Made by a program: the position numbers and the translations under genes. Positions 5,659 to 7,471 of a stretch of DNA of 7,471 bases are shown here, piece by piece. The notes under the pieces are model-generated. The model was not told the DNA's origin, did no database searches, and saw only the letters and a program-made list of their open reading frames with translations. The DNA comes from Deinococcus seoulensis. GTDB lineage: Bacteria; Deinococcota; Deinococci; Deinococcales; Deinococcaceae. How positions within the stretch are numbered: the stretch's first letter is position 1; every line of letters starts with the position of its first letter. Location: positions 1-7,471 of the forward strand of contig NZ_BMQM01000062.1 in assembly GCF_014648115.1 (NCBI RefSeq), read 5' to 3'.

Positions 5659-6602
5659 CCGGCCCGGAGAAAGCGCAGGTCGATCAGGTGCAGCAGGACG
5701 CCAACCAGATGGTCGACAAGGGGATAGAGGACATGCTCCAGTACGTCCGCACCCGGCCCCGGAATCCGAACCCGACTGCCGACGAGGCGTGGCTGCGGGC
5801 GAACACGCAGGTCATCCGGGGAGAACTGGCGAAGAAAGGCAAGGCGCTGATCACCCGCGTGAACGCCCGCGTGGCTCCGACCGTCGCCCTTTTGGACCGG
5901 CAGGTGCTGTCGCCCGATGATCTGGACGCCGCGATCGACAGAGCCGGGGGGATCGTCGCGTTCCTCCAAGCCCTGGCGGCGGGAAAACCCGGGCTGGGCG
6001 TCGACCGCGCCCAGTTCACGGCTCTTTGGGGCCGGACCACCGCGGGCAAAGCAGAACACCGACGGTTGATCAAAGAGCGGTTCCGTGAGGCCATGCCAGG
6101 CCATCACGAGTGGCTTCCCTGCGACCTGATCCTTGAAGTGGTTGAGCGCGAATTCCAGTCCCGTCAACTCCTCGCCCCGGTCCACTGGGTCAATTTCCAA
6201 CACCTGACCCGCAGCAAGACCCAATACCTCGTGTTCCAGAAACCGCGGGTTCTTAACGGGAAGGCCGTCATTCAAGGGCATTCGGGTGCCACGTATTTCG
6301 GAACCCGGAACCTACAGCGGCGGATAACCTATGTCGGTGAGACGGTGGGGCAGCCCACCTTCCACAATGACCTGAGGGCCGCTTTCCGGGGCAGTACAGA
6401 CCATGCCTCGCTCGTCACGAGCATCCGAGCCGTTATGACACAACACCTTTGGGACGGTAAGCGCAGCTTTGGAATGGAGATCCATCCGCAAAGCTACTGG
6501 CGCTCCGGCATGAACCAGTACCTCAACTTCAAGCAGGACTACGCCGCCATCAGCGCCATCATCACGCAGCAGTACGGACAGATTTGGAGGGCCATCCGCT
6601 AA
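5646..6602 (+). CDS. C-terminal toxin domain of the DUF4157 protein, frame-shifted
   Basis: This frame begins where the upstream protein sequence stops making sense and reads PAFLTGPEKAQVDQVQQDANQMVDKG onward for about 318 residues, so it is most simply the missing C-terminus of the preceding gene. Restored, the whole would be about 1,074 residues. If translated alone, ATG 5709 with AGGA ten bases upstream is a possible start (about 297 residues). The first part is helical. A GHHEWLP motif follows, with histidines encoded at 6102-6107 (H909 and H910 of the restored protein), then NFQHLTRSKTQYLVF, GHSGATYFGTRN, and QPTFHNDLRAAF. Clustered histidines, glutamate and asparagine suggest a metal-dependent nuclease or other hydrolase, but I do not recognise the family. 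The adjacent small gene looks like its immunity gene. The function remains unassigned. Confidence 0.75.
   Translation, partial: PAFLTGPEKAQVDQVQQDANQMVDKGIEDMLQYVRTRPRNPNPTADEAWLRANTQVIRGELAKKGKALITRVNARVAPTVALLDRQVLSPDDLDAAIDRAGGIVAFLQALAAGKPGLGVDRAQFTALWGRTTAGKAEHRRLIKERFREAMPGHHEWLPCDLILEVVEREFQSRQLLAPVHWVNFQHLTRSKTQYLVFQKPRVLNGKAVIQGHSGATYFGTRNLQRRITYVGETVGQPTFHNDLRAAFRGSTDHASLVTSIRAVMTQHLWDGKRSFGMEIHPQSYWRSGMNQYLNFKQDYAAISAIITQQYGQIWRAIR
6586..6591 (+). promoter_or_regulatory. Ribosome binding site for the immunity gene
   Basis: GGAGGG lies ten bases before ATG 6602 and inside the end of the toxin reading frame. It supports the start at 6602 over the in-frame ATG at 6584, which has no comparable site. 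With the TAATG overlap, it implies translation from a shared mRNA. Confidence 0.6.
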
Positions 6603-7252
6603 TGTCAGACCCCGCCATTGACCTGAGCGCAGAACAGGCGCGTCAGAACATTCGAGAAGCTCAATTGCCTGAGCAGGAAGCACGGCTCTACTCGGCCTTC
6701 GTCGACCACTTTCCGGAGGCCCTCTTCTTCGCCAACACGGAAGAGGCCATGGCGGACTACCAAGAGGGGCAGGGAGTCACCCTCCCCTCCTGGTTTTTGC
6801 AATACCGCCTCACGCTCGCTGAGGCCTACGCCGGCGCAGATGACCTGGCTATCCAATTTTCCTCGTTCACCGACGCCTTTCACGTGGGCTCCCCTCGCCG
6901 AAAAAAACTGGACCGCCTCTGGTACACCCTGAGTCTGCCCGGTCTGCCCAGGGGCAAGAAACAACGCAACATCTACTTGAAGGGCAGTTCAGAGCTCCAG
7001 CTCTTCCCCATTGCCGTAGACATTGAGGATGACCGCTACCAGTTGGGCATCAACCTCAATGAAACGGACACGCGAATTTACGAGTACCACGTGGAAGACA
7101 TTGAAGCGGCATTTGCCGCCAAAGAAGATATCGCCATCAGTGTCATGCCGGTCTTTGCTTCCCCTGGGGACATGCTCAGCCGAATCGCGCGCATCCAGCA
7201 TGAAGGACAGGTGACCAGCCGGAAGGAGGATACCCCTACGCATCTTGAGTGA
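6602..7252 (+). CDS. Putative SMI1/KNR4-like immunity protein
   Basis: This 216-residue, acidic, probably cytoplasmic protein has no signal peptide or membrane segment. The pattern TLPSWFLQYRLTLAEAY, then SELQLFPIAVDIEDDRYQLGINLNE and TRIYEYHVEDIEAAF, resembles the SMI1/KNR4 fold: a leaf-like site near the N-terminal helices, a central strand pair with an aspartate-rich turn, then a short strand with a tyrosine. SMI1/KNR4 proteins are the commonest immunity proteins of bacterial polymorphic toxins. Its start codon overlaps the toxin stop as TAATG, which is typical of toxin-immunity pairs. Base composition is lower than upstream: 29 of 60 G+C at 7021-7080 and 31 of 60 at 7081-7140. The gene position is well supported; the family assignment is by pattern only and could be wrong. 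Confidence 0.7.
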   Translation: MSDPAIDLSAEQARQNIREAQLPEQEARLYSAFVDHFPEALFFANTEEAMADYQEGQGVTLPSWFLQYRLTLAEAYAGADDLAIQFSSFTDAFHVGSPRRKKLDRLWYTLSLPGLPRGKKQRNIYLKGSSELQLFPIAVDIEDDRYQLGINLNETDTRIYEYHVEDIEAAFAAKEDIAISVMPVFASPGDMLSRIARIQHEGQVTSRKEDTPTHLE

Positions 7253-7403
7253 TGAGGGCAGGTCCGGGCGTGGAGAGGGACGCCAGCCCAGCAAGGAAAC
7301 CGCACGACAAGCAGGCTTTTATCTTGACGCGAGTTCAGGAATCAGGAGTTGAAGAGCGGGCAACGGATCAATGGTCAGGCCACATACGGTGATGCAGAGT
7401 CGG
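7253..7403. other. Non-coding gap after the immunity gene
   Basis: About 150 bases separate the immunity stop from the end of a minus-strand frame. A small hairpin (GGCGT 7267-7271, ACGCC 7280-7284, 8-base loop) has no T-tract after it. The TTTTAT at 7317-7322 has no convincing stem before it. No terminator can be called with confidence. The DNA may include the end of a mobile element if the partial frame beyond it is a transposase. Confidence 0.35.
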
Positions 7404-7471
7404 TTACCTGACATCTTTCAGTTTTAAGCAGCATGCTGGCGAGTGCTGTCCCAGACGGCTAAAATCCGCTT
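7404..7471 (-). CDS. C-terminal end of a minus-strand gene cut by the window edge
   Basis: From the right edge, the minus strand reads ADFSRLGQHSPACCLKLKDVR and then a TAA stop (7406-7404). The ending CLKLKDVR reminds me of transposases found in Deinococcus, but this is recollection and 21 residues are too few to prove it. If it is a transposase, the effector/immunity locus would be bordered by an insertion sequence on its right, matching the possible IS3 remnant on its left. The frame could also be open by chance. Confidence 0.3.
   Translation of the reverse strand, partial: ADFSRLGQHSPACCLKLKDVR

Noticed and set aside
6485..6493. Extra iteron-like TCCGCAAAG inside the toxin domain
   Set aside because: Only nine bases match and the second half of the iteron is absent. 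It lies in a coding frame far from the origin and is expected by chance.
7267..7322. Rho-independent terminator after the immunity gene
   Set aside because: The hairpin at 7267-7284 has a five-base stem and no T-tract. The TTTT at 7317 has no complementary stem before it.

Overview
The window looks like part of a Deinococcus plasmid or other secondary replicon. The main reasons are a replication initiator of the RepA/RPA type typical of Deinococcus replicons, G+C-rich coding DNA (about 70% in a sampled 60-base stretch of the large gene), and -10 boxes of the form TANNNT placed 6-7 bases before start codons, as in the leaderless genes described for Deinococcus. The genus is inferred from these features and was not tested by a database search.

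Layout. Positions 1-380 hold no convincing gene. They contain a structured intergenic element with a perfect 13-7-13 inverted repeat (124-156) and a smaller palindrome (164-174). From 1731 down to 382 on the minus strand lies the replication initiator gene. Upstream of it are an AT-rich tract (about 1855-1960) and ten copies of a 16-base iteron (1959-2226), which together form an iteron-type replication origin. Positions 2227-2430 show nothing convincing. A ribbon-helix-helix antitoxin gene (2486-2734) and an overlapping MazF/PemK toxin gene (2721-3071) follow; this addiction module sits directly beside the origin and probably stabilises the replicon. The 300-base gap after it (3072-3378) carries what looks like the C-terminal scrap of an IS3-type transposase on the minus strand.

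From 3379 to 7252 there is a second, unrelated toxin locus. A long gene encodes a protein with a DUF4157 (eCIS core) domain carrying HEVTH, a helical glycine/alanine-rich central region, and a pre-toxin HLWVE-type segment. Its frame closes at 5658, but the C-terminal toxin-like domain continues at once in the -1 frame (5646-6602), across a CCCC run. This is a one-base frameshift (mutation, sequencing error or slippage), and the restored protein would be about 1,074 residues. A 216-residue, lower-G+C gene overlaps the end of the toxin by one base (TAATG) and resembles SMI1/KNR4-type immunity proteins. No contractile-injection structural genes are visible, so the effector is an orphan within this window. 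The last 68 bases hold the end of a minus-strand reading frame cut by the window edge.

Taken together, this is replicon maintenance (Rep, iterons, MazF module) next to a horizontally acquired effector/immunity cassette. The most interesting points are the unidentified C-terminal toxin domain with its GHHEWLP motif, the frameshift that separates it from its delivery part, the 88-base higher-order iteron architecture, and three independently placed leaderless promoters.
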